Below are positions 19,857 through 29,184 of a stretch of DNA of 64,000 nt, in pieces. Made by a program: the position numbers and the translations under genes. The stretch is from contig SVQW01000009.1 in the NCBI GenBank assembly GCA_015065085.1, positions 39,369 to 103,368 of the forward strand, read 5' to 3'. Numbering within the stretch: position 1 is the first letter of the stretch; each line of letters opens with the position of its first letter. The notes beneath the pieces were generated by a model. The model was not told where the DNA came from. It searched no databases and saw only the letters and a list, made by a program, of their open reading frames with translations. Source of the stretch: Oscillospiraceae bacterium. Its GTDB lineage: Bacteria; Bacillota; Clostridia; Oscillospirales; SIG627.

Positions 19857-20615
19857 ATGACAAATATTATTCTCACAGGCGCGTTGGGCAGAATGGGAAG
19901 ATTTATCACTGCCAAGGTTGCCGAACTCGATGATTTCAACATAACCGCGGCAGTCGATATTACTACGGACGCCGGTTACCCGTATCCGTTGTACTCTTCT
20001 TTAAAGTGTATCCCTTCGCCTGACGGTATTATTATTGATTTTTCAAATCATGCTCTTACAAATGAACTTCTTGATTTTGCTGTCACAAACAACCTTCCGT
20101 GTGTAATTTCCACCACGGGACACACCGAGGAGGAAAAGCAGAATATATATGCAGCTTCCGAAAAAATTCCGGTTTTCTATTCGTACAATATGTCTATCGG
20201 TATAAATCTCATCACCGAGCTTTCCAAAAAGGCGGCGGCTCTTCTGGGCACGAACTTCGACATCGAAATCGTAGAAAAGCATCATAACAAAAAGCTGGAT
20301 GCTCCCAGCGGCACTGCACTTATGATCGCCGACGGAATAAGTGAGGTTATGGACGAAAAGCCGGAATACGTGTTTGACAGATTCTCCGTCCGTAAGGAAA
20401 GAAGCAAAAATGAAATAGGCTTTTCTTCTGTGCGCGGCGGAACCATTGTGGGCGAACATGACGTTATTTTCGCCGGATACAACGAGGTAATAACATTGTC
20501 TCACCATGCCGCATCCCGTGAGGTTTTTGCGATGGGTGCAATACGCGCGGCTGAATTTCTTGCCGGAAAGCCTGCGGGAATGTATAATATGAAAAATCTG
20601 ATTGGAAACATATGA
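19857..20615 (+). CDS. dapB: 4-hydroxy-tetrahydrodipicolinate reductase
   Basis: 252 residues. The N-terminal NAD(P)-binding loop is LTGALGRMGRFI, followed by CVISTTGHTEEE, FYSYNMSIGINLI and the catalytic EKHHNKKLDAPSGTALMI, with the conserved His pair and Lys. It reduces the DapA product toward diaminopimelate for lysine and peptidoglycan. The stop overlaps the next start by 4 bases (ATGA). Confidence 0.96.
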   Translation: MTNIILTGALGRMGRFITAKVAELDDFNITAAVDITTDAGYPYPLYSSLKCIPSPDGIIIDFSNHALTNELLDFAVTNNLPCVISTTGHTEEEKQNIYAASEKIPVFYSYNMSIGINLITELSKKAAALLGTNFDIEIVEKHHNKKLDAPSGTALMIADGISEVMDEKPEYVFDRFSVRKERSKNEIGFSSVRGGTIVGEHDVIFAGYNEVITLSHHAASREVFAMGAIRAAEFLAGKPAGMYNMKNLIGNI

Positions 20616-21481
20616 TGGAAAAAAAAGACAAGAAATTTTCGAAATTTCCCCGCGACAATGGTCATTCCCCCAAAAAGCGCGATGACCGCTTCGACGGTAA
20701 CAGACGTGACACACGTCGTAATTTTGATGATCAGCCCCGCGAGGAGCTCTCCGAAAGCGGTATAGTGGCGGGACGAAACGCCGTGCGTGAGCTTTTGAAA
20801 AGCGGAAGGGATATAGATAAGATATTCACTCAGGCGGGTGAGCGCGAGGGTTCGATTGTAGTTCTTGCGGCGGAAGCAATTTCACGCGGAATACCGGTTG
20901 TGGAAACAGAAAAAAGCAAGCTCGATGCACTTTCTGGCTTTACTTCCCATCAGGGTATAGTAGCCATGGCGGCGTTCAAGGGCTACTCCACCATAGATGA
21001 AATACTTGCCATTGCCCGGGAACGTGGTGAAAAACCCTTTGTTGTCATAGCGGACGAAATATGCGATCCGAATAATCTGGGCGCTCTGATACGTTGCTGC
21101 GAGGGTGCCGGTGTACACGGGATTATTATTCCAAAGCGCCGTAGTGTGGGACTCAGTCCTGCCGTTGCCAAGGCTTCCGCGGGGGCGGTTGAACACATGG
21201 CTGTTGCCAAAGTGACAAACATAAATTCCGCTGTGGAGGAGCTTAAGCAGAAAGGACTGTGGATAATGGCATGCGAAGCCGACGGACAGCCTTATGATGA
21301 AATGGATTACGATATTCCGCTGTGCATCATCATGGGAAGTGAGGAAAACGGTATATCCAAGCAGGTAATCAAAAACTCCGATTATGTAATATCCCTGCCC
21401 ATGAAGGGAAAGATAAATTCGCTTAATGTTTCCTGCGCCGCGGCAGCAGTGCTTTACAGAGTAGTGAGCGGCAGAAAATAA
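20612..21481 (+). CDS. rlmB: TrmH/SpoU-family 23S rRNA 2'-O-methyltransferase (RlmB type)
   Basis: 289 residues. A strongly basic, disordered N-terminal ~45 residues precede the substrate-binding domain (~50-125, VAGRNAVRELLKSG) and the knotted SpoU domain. SpoU motifs: DPNNLGALIRCCEGAGVHG, IMGSEENGIS and SLPMKGKINSLNVSCAAAA. Expected to 2'-O-methylate 23S rRNA (RlmB site G2251), though the exact target is inferred. It belongs to the dap operon by overlap. Confidence 0.92.
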   Translation: MMEKKDKKFSKFPRDNGHSPKKRDDRFDGNRRDTRRNFDDQPREELSESGIVAGRNAVRELLKSGRDIDKIFTQAGEREGSIVVLAAEAISRGIPVVETEKSKLDALSGFTSHQGIVAMAAFKGYSTIDEILAIARERGEKPFVVIADEICDPNNLGALIRCCEGAGVHGIIIPKRRSVGLSPAVAKASAGAVEHMAVAKVTNINSAVEELKQKGLWIMACEADGQPYDEMDYDIPLCIIMGSEENGISKQVIKNSDYVISLPMKGKINSLNVSCAAAAVLYRVVSGRK

Positions 21482-21501
21482 AATAAGAGGAAGGATAAGT
21501 T

Positions 21502-23850
21502 ATGGCAAATGTTTATAAAATAAGCAAGGATCCACAAGGCTTGTTTAAAAAGCCACCGACATATTTCTTTCGCAATTATAAAGGCGGTCGCGCAACGGAA
21601 AATGACCTCTCTGTGCAAGACAACGGCGTCGCTCTGACAAATGCTTCTTTGGCTGATAATTTGCGCACCAAGGATGTTGACGATCTTGTAAGTGTAGCGC
21701 GCGAGGATGAAACCGGAATACCCGATGACGGAACCGTTATTTACGGGATTACCAGCACTCCTCCCGAAAAGGTTGTAAAGCCTGGAAAGGTTACAACCGG
21801 ACGCGAGCTTGATGAAACTGACATGCTCATGATGAAGACTTTTGCCTCCGATGAAGCGCAACCGGATGATGGCGAGCATGATGCTGACACAAAACGCAAA
21901 AAAAGGCGCGGCGAAAAACTCAGAAGCACCATACAGGTGGATGAGGATATACGCTCGCTTTACGATGCTGAGGAAGAAGAAAAAGAAGTCAAGCTTCCTG
22001 AGGAAAAAACATCCTCTATCCCCGGCGAGGTTGACCACGGACCGTTGCTTTTTGATGACGATGACGACAATCCTTACAATGATGAGGATGACGAAGCGGC
22101 TGAAACATATGATAACGACGAATATGACGAGCCTGACATAGGTGAATATACCGATCCCGAGGATGCAGATAAGTTCAAGCAGCATTACCGAACCAAGTCT
22201 CTTGTCGACTTGCTGTTGGGTGTAGGTGCTGTAATAGCTCTGTTTGCATTGCTTTACATAGAAAGCTTTTCATTTATGCCTTCTTTACCGCGCCCTGCTT
22301 TTCTTAAGCCCGAGAATTTCCGTCTTGTGCTTATATTGGTGGATATTCAACTTCTGGTTATCGCAGGAGCTTTGGTTTATGAAAGCATAATAGATGGCGC
22401 GAAAGCGTTGTTTTCGGGAAACCCAAATCGTAACACGGTTACTGTAAGTGCAATTTTTGTGTGCCTCTTGCATGCAGTTTTTATGTGCTTCACTTCAAAT
22501 GCAGAAACCCTTTCGCTCTATTCTTCCGTCGGTGCACTGTTCGCGGTTATAAGCGCGTTTTCCAACGCGATGGAGAATAAACGCAATCTTTGCACATTCA
22601 ATATTATTTCCGGCGAACAGGTGAAATTTGTTGCCGAAAAGACTGACGGCTCGGATGGCGAGCTTAATGAGTTGGGCGATTATCTGCCACAGGATCCTGA
22701 TATTTTTTCGCTTAAAAAGGCGAAATTTGTCGATGACGCAGTGAGAAATATCAAAACCCCCGCAAGAGCAGAACAGAATTGCAAAATCATCATTCCGCTG
22801 GCGCTTATTGCAGCTGTCGTTTACGCGGTTATTACCTATTTCGTTTCCTATGATTTAAACAAATGTATAAACGCTTTCACCGTGATGAGCCTTGTTGCTT
22901 TGCCGGCTTCCTCGCTTATTTATATAGCACTTCCGTACTTGGTTGAAAGTCTTAAGATAGCTAAGCGTGGATGTGCGGTTATCGGCGGAGATTCTTTCGA
23001 GGAATACAGCTATGCGTCCGTTGTTTCCTTCAACGACGTAGAGGTGCTTCCTTCCCGCGGTATAAAGGTTACCAGTGTGAGAACCTATGGCGAGCATCGT
23101 ATTGATCACACGCTCATGTATGCCGCACGTGTTTTTAAAACGGTTGGCGGACCGTTGGCGAGTGTTTTTGAAAATTACATAAAGAACGCTGTGGATGAAA
23201 TTTCGCCTGTGGAAATAATTTCCATCGAACACGACGGTATCAGCGCTGTTGTGGACGGTACCGAGGTGTTTATCGGTAAGAAAAATTTCATGCTGGCATA
23301 TAACTTCGGTTTTGTCAAGGACAGCATGGATGATGCTTTTGAAAACTCCATAGGTCGCATAATGTACATGACTATCGGCGATAATATTGCTGCTAAGTTC
23401 TATATTAAGTATTCCATTTATAAAGGCTTTGAAAAGCTTCTTACCAATCTTGAAAAAGTAGGTATATGCGTAGGCATCAAGACCTGTGATCCCAATATTG
23501 ATGATATGCTTCTCAAAAAGCTTCTCAGACGTAAGGAATTCCCCGTAAGAATAATCAAATCCGAAGCCCCCCTTCCGTCAGACGATGTCCTTCCCAATGC
23601 TTCTTCGGGCATAGTTTGCACATCAAATGCGTTTAATATGCTCAGAGCATTCCTCAGCTGTGATAAGCTTGCAAAGAATGTTTCCCTCAATATAGGAACA
23701 AAGTTTATTGCAATGTTCCTGGCATTTGCAATTATTGCATTTTTGTCTGTAATAAATGGCGGCGATATTTCCGGAATTACACCGCAGTTTATAATAATAT
23801 ATCAGCTTTTGTGGTTGATGCCTTGCATAGCTACTGCACTTCTGGGATAA
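21502..23850 (+). CDS. P-type-ATPase-like membrane protein lacking the phosphorylated Asp motif
   Basis: 782 residues. Residues 1-222 are polar and very acidic, with runs of Asp and Glu near 155-220, and probably disordered. Membrane spans appear at ~236-253, 273-295, 315-356, 428-450 and 455-480, with two more at ~733-780. The middle resembles a P1B-type ATPase: AKRGCAVIGGDSFEEYSYA aligns with the segment just before DKTGT, but the phosphorylation motif reads SFNDVEVLP, with Asn511 in place of Asp. GTEVFIGKKNFM (~587) resembles the nucleotide-domain end, and KTCDPNIDD (~660) stands where TGDN is expected. I infer a non-catalytic relative; its function is unknown. AGAGGAAGG precedes the ATG. 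Confidence 0.7.
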   Translation: MANVYKISKDPQGLFKKPPTYFFRNYKGGRATENDLSVQDNGVALTNASLADNLRTKDVDDLVSVAREDETGIPDDGTVIYGITSTPPEKVVKPGKVTTGRELDETDMLMMKTFASDEAQPDDGEHDADTKRKKRRGEKLRSTIQVDEDIRSLYDAEEEEKEVKLPEEKTSSIPGEVDHGPLLFDDDDDNPYNDEDDEAAETYDNDEYDEPDIGEYTDPEDADKFKQHYRTKSLVDLLLGVGAVIALFALLYIESFSFMPSLPRPAFLKPENFRLVLILVDIQLLVIAGALVYESIIDGAKALFSGNPNRNTVTVSAIFVCLLHAVFMCFTSNAETLSLYSSVGALFAVISAFSNAMENKRNLCTFNIISGEQVKFVAEKTDGSDGELNELGDYLPQDPDIFSLKKAKFVDDAVRNIKTPARAEQNCKIIIPLALIAAVVYAVITYFVSYDLNKCINAFTVMSLVALPASSLIYIALPYLVESLKIAKRGCAVIGGDSFEEYSYASVVSFNDVEVLPSRGIKVTSVRTYGEHRIDHTLMYAARVFKTVGGPLASVFENYIKNAVDEISPVEIISIEHDGISAVVDGTEVFIGKKNFMLAYNFGFVKDSMDDAFENSIGRIMYMTIGDNIAAKFYIKYSIYKGFEKLLTNLEKVGICVGIKTCDPNIDDMLLKKLLRRKEFPVRIIKSEAPLPSDDVLPNASSGIVCTSNAFNMLRAFLSCDKLAKNVSLNIGTKFIAMFLAFAIIAFLSVINGGDISGITPQFIIIYQLLWLMPCIATALLG

Positions 23851-23953
23851 GTTTGTATAAAGTGGGAGGAACTTGCTTTTAAAGTTTCTCCCCGATACTT
23901 TTACATACAGGGTTGTTATCCGAATGCTCCGGACAGTATGGCGAGGTGATAAT

Positions 23954-24625
23954 TTGAAAAATATTTTTGAAAAAGACGTTATTTATGTTGTTTGCGGACA
24001 TTACGGCGTGGGTAAAACCAACATTGCTGTTAATATGGCACTTAACATCCCCAAAGGTGATATTACGCTCATTGACCTTGATATAGTTAATCCCTTTTTC
24101 AGATCAGCGGATAACAAATCCGAGCTGGAGGAAAGGGGAGTGAGGGTGATTACGCCGCTTTTTGCTAATACAAATGTGGATGTGCCCTCAATTCCGCCGG
24201 ATATAAACTCCGTTTTTTATCCGGGCAAAAGTGCTGTTTTTGATGTAGGCGGCGACGACGCCGGTGCCATTGCATTGTGCGGCTTTGCCGAGGGCTTCAA
24301 AAAGCGCGGTTACGAGATGTATTATGTTATCAATATGTGCCGTCCGCAGATAGAGGATCCGCAGGATGCGGCAATGATGATGCGCGAAATTGAAAACACG
24401 AGCGGCATGAAGTTCTGCGCTATTATCAATAATACAAATCTCGGTGCGGAAACGGATAAAAATATAGTATTGGACGGAATGGAATACGCTCGCAAGGTCT
24501 CAAAGCTTACGGGACTGGAAATAGCGGCTACAACGGTGATAGATTCACTGGAAAGTGAGTTTTCATCCGACCAAAAACGAGAAATGGTTTTTATTAAAGA
24601 CATAACTAAACACTTATATTGCTGA
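23954..24625 (+). CDS. MinD/ParA-like P-loop ATPase
   Basis: About 223 residues from TTG 23954, preceded by GAGG at a 6-base spacing; longer in-frame starts exist upstream but lack a good binding site. The P-loop is GHYGVGKTNIAVNMA with a second Lys-free form, the LIDLDIVNPFFRS segment supplies the switch/Walker A' Asp, and VFDVGGDDAGA resembles Walker B/DxGG. The fold is SIMIBI-class, like MinD and nucleotide-binding iron-sulfur carrier proteins. It lies directly before the ferredoxin and Kor genes, which hints at assembly or support of that complex; this is inference. Confidence 0.75.
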   Translation: MKNIFEKDVIYVVCGHYGVGKTNIAVNMALNIPKGDITLIDLDIVNPFFRSADNKSELEERGVRVITPLFANTNVDVPSIPPDINSVFYPGKSAVFDVGGDDAGAIALCGFAEGFKKRGYEMYYVINMCRPQIEDPQDAAMMMREIENTSGMKFCAIINNTNLGAETDKNIVLDGMEYARKVSKLTGLEIAATTVIDSLESEFSSDQKREMVFIKDITKHLYC

Positions 24626-24639
24626 AAAGAGGAGAAAAA

Positions 24640-24849
24640 ATGAAAAGAGTAACATTCAAAAGCGACTTGTGTAAGGGATGCGGCCTCTGCGTATCTGTAT
24701 GCCCCAAAAAAATAATTTCCCTTGACACTTCCGCTCTCAACAAAAAGGGCTACCATCCTGCGGTTATCACCGATGCGGAAAAGTGCATCGCCTGCGCATT
24801 CTGTGCAACAATTTGCCCGGATGTAGTCATCAAAGTTGAAAAAGATTAA
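24640..24849 (+). CDS. korD: 2x[4Fe-4S] ferredoxin, delta subunit of 2-oxoacid:ferredoxin oxidoreductase
   Basis: 69 residues with two ferredoxin motifs, CKGCGLCVSVCP and CIACAFCATICP, each ending in the Cys-Pro of classic 4Fe-4S sites. The ATG at 24640 follows GAGGAG at a 5-base spacing. As the first of four kor genes it should pass electrons from the TPP-bound intermediate to soluble ferredoxin. Confidence 0.93.
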   Translation: MKRVTFKSDLCKGCGLCVSVCPKKIISLDTSALNKKGYHPAVITDAEKCIACAFCATICPDVVIKVEKD

Positions 24850-24864
24850 AAAGGAGATACATAA

Positions 24865-25920
24865 ATGAGTAAAAAGGTACTTATGAAAGGCAATGAAGCC
24901 ATTGCCGAGGCTGCTATAAAAGCAGGCTGCCGCTTGTTCTTCGGATATCCCATAACACCTCAGACCGAGGTTGCCGAAACCTTTGCAAAGCGTATGCCCA
25001 AGGTGGACGGACTTTGCCTTCAGGCGGAAAGTGAAATAGCCGCCATAAACATGGTTCTCGGTGCGGCTTCCACCGGTAACAGAGTTATGACATCTTCATC
25101 CTCTCCCGGAATAAGCCTTAAATCTGAGGGTATTTCTTATATCGTCGGCTCCGATCTTCCCTGTGTTATCGTAAATGTACAGCGCGGCGGTCCCGGTCTG
25201 GGCGGTATCCAGCCCTCACAGGCTGACTATTATCAGGCAACTCGCGCACTTGGACACGGTGACCAGCACATTCTTGTTTTTGCACCTGCATCAATTCAGG
25301 AAATCGTTGACCTTACAATGGAAGCTTTCGACCTTTCCGATATATACAGAATGCCTGCCATGATTCTTGCCGACGGTGCACTGGGTCAGATGATGGAGCC
25401 TGTTGATTTTGAAGCAAGAACTCCCCGCGAAATTCCCGAAAAGACCTGGGCAGCATGCGGACACGGCGGAAAGCGCAAGCATAATATAGTTAACTCCCTC
25501 TATATCGAGCCGGATGCTCTTGAAAAAACAGTCCTTGATCGTTTTGAAAAGTATAAGGAAATCGAAAAAACAGAGGTAAAATACGAAGAATATCTTACCG
25601 ATGATGCCGATATCGTTGTTGTGGCTTACGGAATTACCGCACGTATTGCAAAATCCGCAGTCAATGCTGCACGCAAGAAGGGTATCAAGGCAGGTCTGTT
25701 CCGTCCCATAACTCTTTGGCCGTTCCCTGCACAGCAGCTTCTTAAGCTTACCGAGACTGCCAAGAAGTTCCTTACCGTCGAGCTCAGCATGGGTCAGATG
25801 GTAGAGGATGTAAGACTTGCAACACAGTTCAAAAAGCCCGTTGAATTTTACGGACGTACCGGTGGTATGATGCCCTCCGTAAACGAGGTTCTCGAGAATA
25901 TAGAGAAATATGCTGAATAA
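24865..25920 (+). CDS. korA: 2-oxoacid:ferredoxin oxidoreductase, alpha subunit (VorB/KorA type)
   Basis: 351 residues. It begins with a core including KGNEAIAEAAIKAGC and FFGYPITPQTE, the pyrimidine-binding YPITP motif of the family, followed by SSSSPGISLKSEGISY and VNVQRGGPGLGG. A C-terminal domain II (~240-350) has VVAYGITARIAKSA. The complex oxidatively decarboxylates 2-oxoacids to acyl-CoA with ferredoxin as acceptor, or works in reverse. Substrate choice (2-oxoglutarate or branched-chain 2-oxoacids) cannot be decided here. Confidence 0.93.
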   Translation: MSKKVLMKGNEAIAEAAIKAGCRLFFGYPITPQTEVAETFAKRMPKVDGLCLQAESEIAAINMVLGAASTGNRVMTSSSSPGISLKSEGISYIVGSDLPCVIVNVQRGGPGLGGIQPSQADYYQATRALGHGDQHILVFAPASIQEIVDLTMEAFDLSDIYRMPAMILADGALGQMMEPVDFEARTPREIPEKTWAACGHGGKRKHNIVNSLYIEPDALEKTVLDRFEKYKEIEKTEVKYEEYLTDDADIVVVAYGITARIAKSAVNAARKKGIKAGLFRPITLWPFPAQQLLKLTETAKKFLTVELSMGQMVEDVRLATQFKKPVEFYGRTGGMMPSVNEVLENIEKYAE

Positions 25921-25935
25921 GAAAGGAAAAATAAC

Positions 25936-26685
25936 ATGGTAGTATTTGATAAACCCAAAGCATTGACCGATGTACCTTTTCACTACTGCCCCGGATGTAC
26001 ACACGGTATCGTGCATCGTCTGGTAGCTGAAGTGATTGACGAATTCGGCATAGAAGGCGACACCGTAGGTATTGCACCCGTCGGATGCTCGGTTTTTGCA
26101 TATAATTATTTCAACTGCGATATGATAGAAGCTCCCCACGGACGTGCTCCTGCCGTTGCAACCGGTGTAAAGAGAGCTATGCCTGATAAGTTCGTATTCA
26201 CCTATCAGGGCGACGGTGACCTTGCTGCGATAGGTACTGCTGAGACCGTTCACGTAGGCGCAAGAGGTGAAAACATCACCATTATCTTTATAAATAACGC
26301 AATTTACGGTATGACCGGCGGTCAGATGGCTCCTACCACTCTTCCCGGTCAGTACTCTACCACTTCTCCTTACGGACGTGACCTGAAAATTCAGGGTAAC
26401 CCCATCAGAATTTGCGAAATGCTGTCCACTCTCGATGGTACTGCCTACGCTGAAAGAGTTGCGGTAGACTCCGTAAAAAATATCAATAACGCTAAAAAAG
26501 CCATCAGAAAGGCTTTTGAAGTTCAGAAGAACAAGCAGGGACTTTCTATTGTAGAAGTTCTCTCCACCTGCCCCACCAACTGGGGAAAAACACCTCAGGA
26601 AGCTCTGGAATGGCTCAGAAGCGATATGATGCCTTTCTATCCTCTTGGTGTTTACAAGGATATAACTGCAAAGGAGGATAAATAA
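25936..26685 (+). CDS. korB: 2-oxoacid:ferredoxin oxidoreductase, beta subunit (TPP binding)
   Basis: 249 residues. FHYCPGCTHGIVHRLVAE opens the TPP-binding region, and GDGDLAAIGTAETVHVGARG is the GDG...N diphosphate motif, followed by IFINNAIYGMTGGQMAPT. This subunit holds thiamine diphosphate and Mg at the interface with alpha. It follows korA by 15 bases with AGAAAGG upstream and precedes korC by one base. Confidence 0.94.
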   Translation: MVVFDKPKALTDVPFHYCPGCTHGIVHRLVAEVIDEFGIEGDTVGIAPVGCSVFAYNYFNCDMIEAPHGRAPAVATGVKRAMPDKFVFTYQGDGDLAAIGTAETVHVGARGENITIIFINNAIYGMTGGQMAPTTLPGQYSTTSPYGRDLKIQGNPIRICEMLSTLDGTAYAERVAVDSVKNINNAKKAIRKAFEVQKNKQGLSIVEVLSTCPTNWGKTPQEALEWLRSDMMPFYPLGVYKDITAKEDK

Positions 26686-26686
26686 A

Positions 26687-27217
26687 ATGTATAATATTCT
26701 TCTTGCAGGCTTCGGCGGACAGGGTATTTTGTTTGCCGGAAAGCAGATTGCATATGCAGGTATGAAATCCGATAAAGAAGTAAGCTGGCTTCCTTCTTAC
26801 GGCCCCGAAATGCGCGGCGGTACGGCCAACTGTTCTGTTATTGTTTCGGATGAGCCTATCGGTTCTCCTCTCGTAACCGAGCCGGATATTCTCATCGCTC
26901 TTAATCTGCCCTCCTTTGAAAAATTTGAGGACAAAATTAAAGAAGGCGGCATACTCATTTCCGACAGCTCTCTCATTCCTAAAAAAACTCAGAGAGACGA
27001 CATAAAGGCGTACTATATCCCCGCAACCGAGCTTGCCAACGAAAATAACATCAGCGGTATGGCTAATGTTATAATGCTGGGTAAGCTTATCCAGGTTACC
27101 GGTATTTACGATTATGAGTATTTCGAAAATGTTATGATCGGCTCTATCCCTCCTGCCAAGGAAAGACTTATTGAGCTTAACAAAAAAGCTCTTTCCATAG
27201 GCTATAACCACAAATAA
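26687..27217 (+). CDS. korC: 2-oxoacid:ferredoxin oxidoreductase, gamma subunit
   Basis: 176 residues with the family's opening LLAGFGGQGILFAGKQIAYA and SYGPEMRGGTANCSVIVSD. The gamma domain completes the CoA-handling part of the four-subunit enzyme. AAAGGAGG lies just upstream, inside the korB end. Its stop (TAATG) overlaps the ispD start, suggesting that the isoprenoid genes are co-transcribed. Confidence 0.94.
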   Translation: MYNILLAGFGGQGILFAGKQIAYAGMKSDKEVSWLPSYGPEMRGGTANCSVIVSDEPIGSPLVTEPDILIALNLPSFEKFEDKIKEGGILISDSSLIPKKTQRDDIKAYYIPATELANENNISGMANVIMLGKLIQVTGIYDYEYFENVMIGSIPPAKERLIELNKKALSIGYNHK

Positions 27218-27984
27218 TGAAGCTTCGCAGTGTGACACACATTGTGGCTGAATTGCTTTACAAGCTTCCCGGTGCGCATAAAAGACGTAAGTCTGGCGCA
27301 ATAATTACGGCTGCCGGAAACGGCAGCCGTATGGGAAACGTGGCGAAACAGCTCATGGAACTGGCGGGTCATCCCGTTATATATTACAGTCTCAGAGCCT
27401 TTGAGCAAAGTGTAAATGTTGATGAGATAATAATTGTCACTCGTGAAGAGGACATTTCTGCTATTCAGGATATAGTCGGAAAATACGGATTCCAAAAGGT
27501 GAAGCATATTGTGACGGGCGGCAGTACACGAGATGAATCGGTCAAAAATGGATTTGAAAAAATCGGAGGCAACATTAAATATGTTGCTATTCACGATGCT
27601 GCGCGTCCGCTTATTACTACCGAAAAGATAGATGCCGTTTTCCGTCAGGCGTACAGATACGGCTCGGCATGTGCTGCCGGTCGCATAAACGACACTGTCA
27701 AGCGTGCGGATTCTAAAGGCTTTATTGAAAAAACTGTGCCCCGGGATGGGCTTTATGGTGCTCAGACCCCTCAGATTTTTGCCTGCGATATTTACCGTAC
27801 GGCGCTAAGCCTTCACCTGAAAAATAAAACCGCTGTTACCGACGATTGTTCCATGGTGGAGAATGCAGGCTTCAAAATTATGCTTTGCGAGCTTGGAATA
27901 CCAAATCTTAAGCTTACCGTGCCTCACGATTGCCAAACCATTGAGGCTATACTTGAAAAAAGAGGGACAGAAAATGCAATGTAA
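27217..27984 (+). CDS. ispD: 2-C-methyl-D-erythritol 4-phosphate cytidylyltransferase
   Basis: 255 residues. The CTP-binding loop [16 protein letters not shown] starts at ~30, about 25 residues later than usual, so this copy has a basic N-terminal extension or a later start that I cannot identify. Other motifs: [32 protein letters not shown] and VTDDCSMVE. It makes CDP-methylerythritol in the MEP isoprenoid pathway. It overlaps ispF by 11 bases. Confidence 0.94.
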   Translation: MKLRSVTHIVAELLYKLPGAHKRRKSGAIITAAGNGSRMGNVAKQLMELAGHPVIYYSLRAFEQSVNVDEIIIVTREEDISAIQDIVGKYGFQKVKHIVTGGSTRDESVKNGFEKIGGNIKYVAIHDAARPLITTEKIDAVFRQAYRYGSACAAGRINDTVKRADSKGFIEKTVPRDGLYGAQTPQIFACDIYRTALSLHLKNKTAVTDDCSMVENAGFKIMLCELGIPNLKLTVPHDCQTIEAILEKRGTENAM

Positions 27985-28453
27985 TTTCAGAATCGGCCAC
28001 GGATATGATGTTCACCGTTTTGCCACAGAGCGAAAGCTTATACTGGGCGGTGTTGAAATACCTTATGAAATGGGACTTCTGGGACATTCGGATGCAGATG
28101 TGCTTTGCCATGCTCTTATGGATGCACTTCTCGGCGCGGCTGCTCTTGGTGACATAGGAAAGCATTTCCCGGACAGTGATGCAAAGTATAAAGGCATTTC
28201 CAGCCTTTTGCTTTTACAACACGTAAAGGAACTTCTCGACGAAAAGGGATATGGAATTGTCAATGCCGACGTCACCGTAATTGCACAAAAACCCAAGCTT
28301 GCACCGCATATTCCTCAGATGGTTGACAATATCAAAAAGATACTTGATTGTGACAACATAAATATAAAAGCCACAACCGAGGAAGGGTTGGGCTTTACAG
28401 GACGCCTTGAGGGTATTTCTGCCCACAGCGTCGCATTATTGAGTTTAAAATAG
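27974..28453 (+). CDS. ispF: 2-C-methyl-D-erythritol 2,4-cyclodiphosphate synthase
   Basis: 159 residues, the normal length. The start at ATG 27974 has AGAGGGACAG upstream. The GHGYDVHRF opening carries the metal-binding Asp and His, [19 protein letters not shown] the second set, and [20 protein letters not shown] the CDP-binding end. It acts two steps after IspD in the MEP pathway. It is the last gene of the rightward run and its 3' end overlaps a convergent gene by 9 bases. Confidence 0.97.
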   Translation: MQCNFRIGHGYDVHRFATERKLILGGVEIPYEMGLLGHSDADVLCHALMDALLGAAALGDIGKHFPDSDAKYKGISSLLLLQHVKELLDEKGYGIVNADVTVIAQKPKLAPHIPQMVDNIKKILDCDNINIKATTEEGLGFTGRLEGISAHSVALLSLK

Positions 28454-28999
28454 CTTTATATCTTCACTCATAAGGGCATGAAACTGGGAAAGCAGCTTTT
28501 CGGCCCTTTTTTCAAAAATAAGCTTCATTTTTTCGGCTATTATGCGGCTTCCTACGTATGTTTCCATGTTGAGCATGGTGAAACGATTGTCTTTAATTAT
28601 GCAATGAAGCATAACCCCCTCATCATCTTCTTCGTCGGGAGATTTTTCGATGTAGGAGATTATCATGAAGCCGTGATCCTTGTATTCCAGAAATCGAGTG
28701 GCGGCAGTGAGGGCTTTTTCCTTGACAAGCTCCAGAAGCCTGTCCTCAATTCCTTCAAGCGCGATTTTTCCCTTTGCGGAAATAACATACTTTGTCTTGC
28801 CGTCGGTCTGCACCTCGGTAATCAGCTTTTTGTCCAGAAGGTCGGCAAACTGGTCGGTAAAATCAAAATGGCGCACAAAGTCAATGGTAAAAAATACTTC
28901 GCAAAGTGTGTCAAAATCAATCGGTATATCTAAATTTTTAAGAAGATACAGTATTAGAGTTTTTATATCGTCATCGTCTCGAAGCTCAATAGCTGTCAT
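28445..28999 (-). CDS. DUF4364 family protein, winged-helix-like regulator
   Basis: 184 residues. The first ~85 residues look like a winged helix ([19 protein letters not shown], then [14 protein letters not shown] and KYVISAKGK), followed by a mixed alpha/beta domain. This matches the DUF4364 family of Firmicutes, thought to be DNA-binding, whose targets are not known to me. It has a strong promoter (29040-29068), divergent from the M50 protease promoter, and overlaps the ispF 3' end by 9 bases with no terminator between them. Confidence 0.8.
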   Translation of the reverse strand: MTAIELRDDDDIKTLILYLLKNLDIPIDFDTLCEVFFTIDFVRHFDFTDQFADLLDKKLITEVQTDGKTKYVISAKGKIALEGIEDRLLELVKEKALTAATRFLEYKDHGFMIISYIEKSPDEEDDEGVMLHCIIKDNRFTMLNMETYVGSRIIAEKMKLIFEKRAEKLLSQFHALMSEDIKLF

Positions 29000-29039
29000 A
29001 TATGCCTCCGAATATATTATTTTTTATTATCTTACTATA

Positions 29040-29068
29040 ATTATACTATAATTTCACTTAAAAGTAAA
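29040..29068 (-). promoter_or_regulatory. Promoter of the DUF4364 gene
   Basis: Minus-strand TTTACT (29063-29068), a 17-base spacer and a perfect TATAAT (29040-29045), ~40 bases before the start codon. Confidence 0.75.
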
Positions 29069-29124
29069 TACACAATATAAAAAATTACAGTAAATTTTTA
29101 AATTACCGATTTTACAAAATTCTG

Positions 29125-29153
29125 TTGAAAATATTATTGTTTTATGCTAAACT
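29125..29153 (+). promoter_or_regulatory. Promoter of the M50 protease-scpAB operon
   Basis: TTGAAA (29125-29130), a 17-base spacer and TAAACT (29148-29153) with an extended -10 TG at 29145-29146. It sits ~30 bases before the gene, so the leader is short. Confidence 0.78.
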
Positions 29154-29184
29154 AAAACCATCACATCAACGAAAGGTGTAAAAA

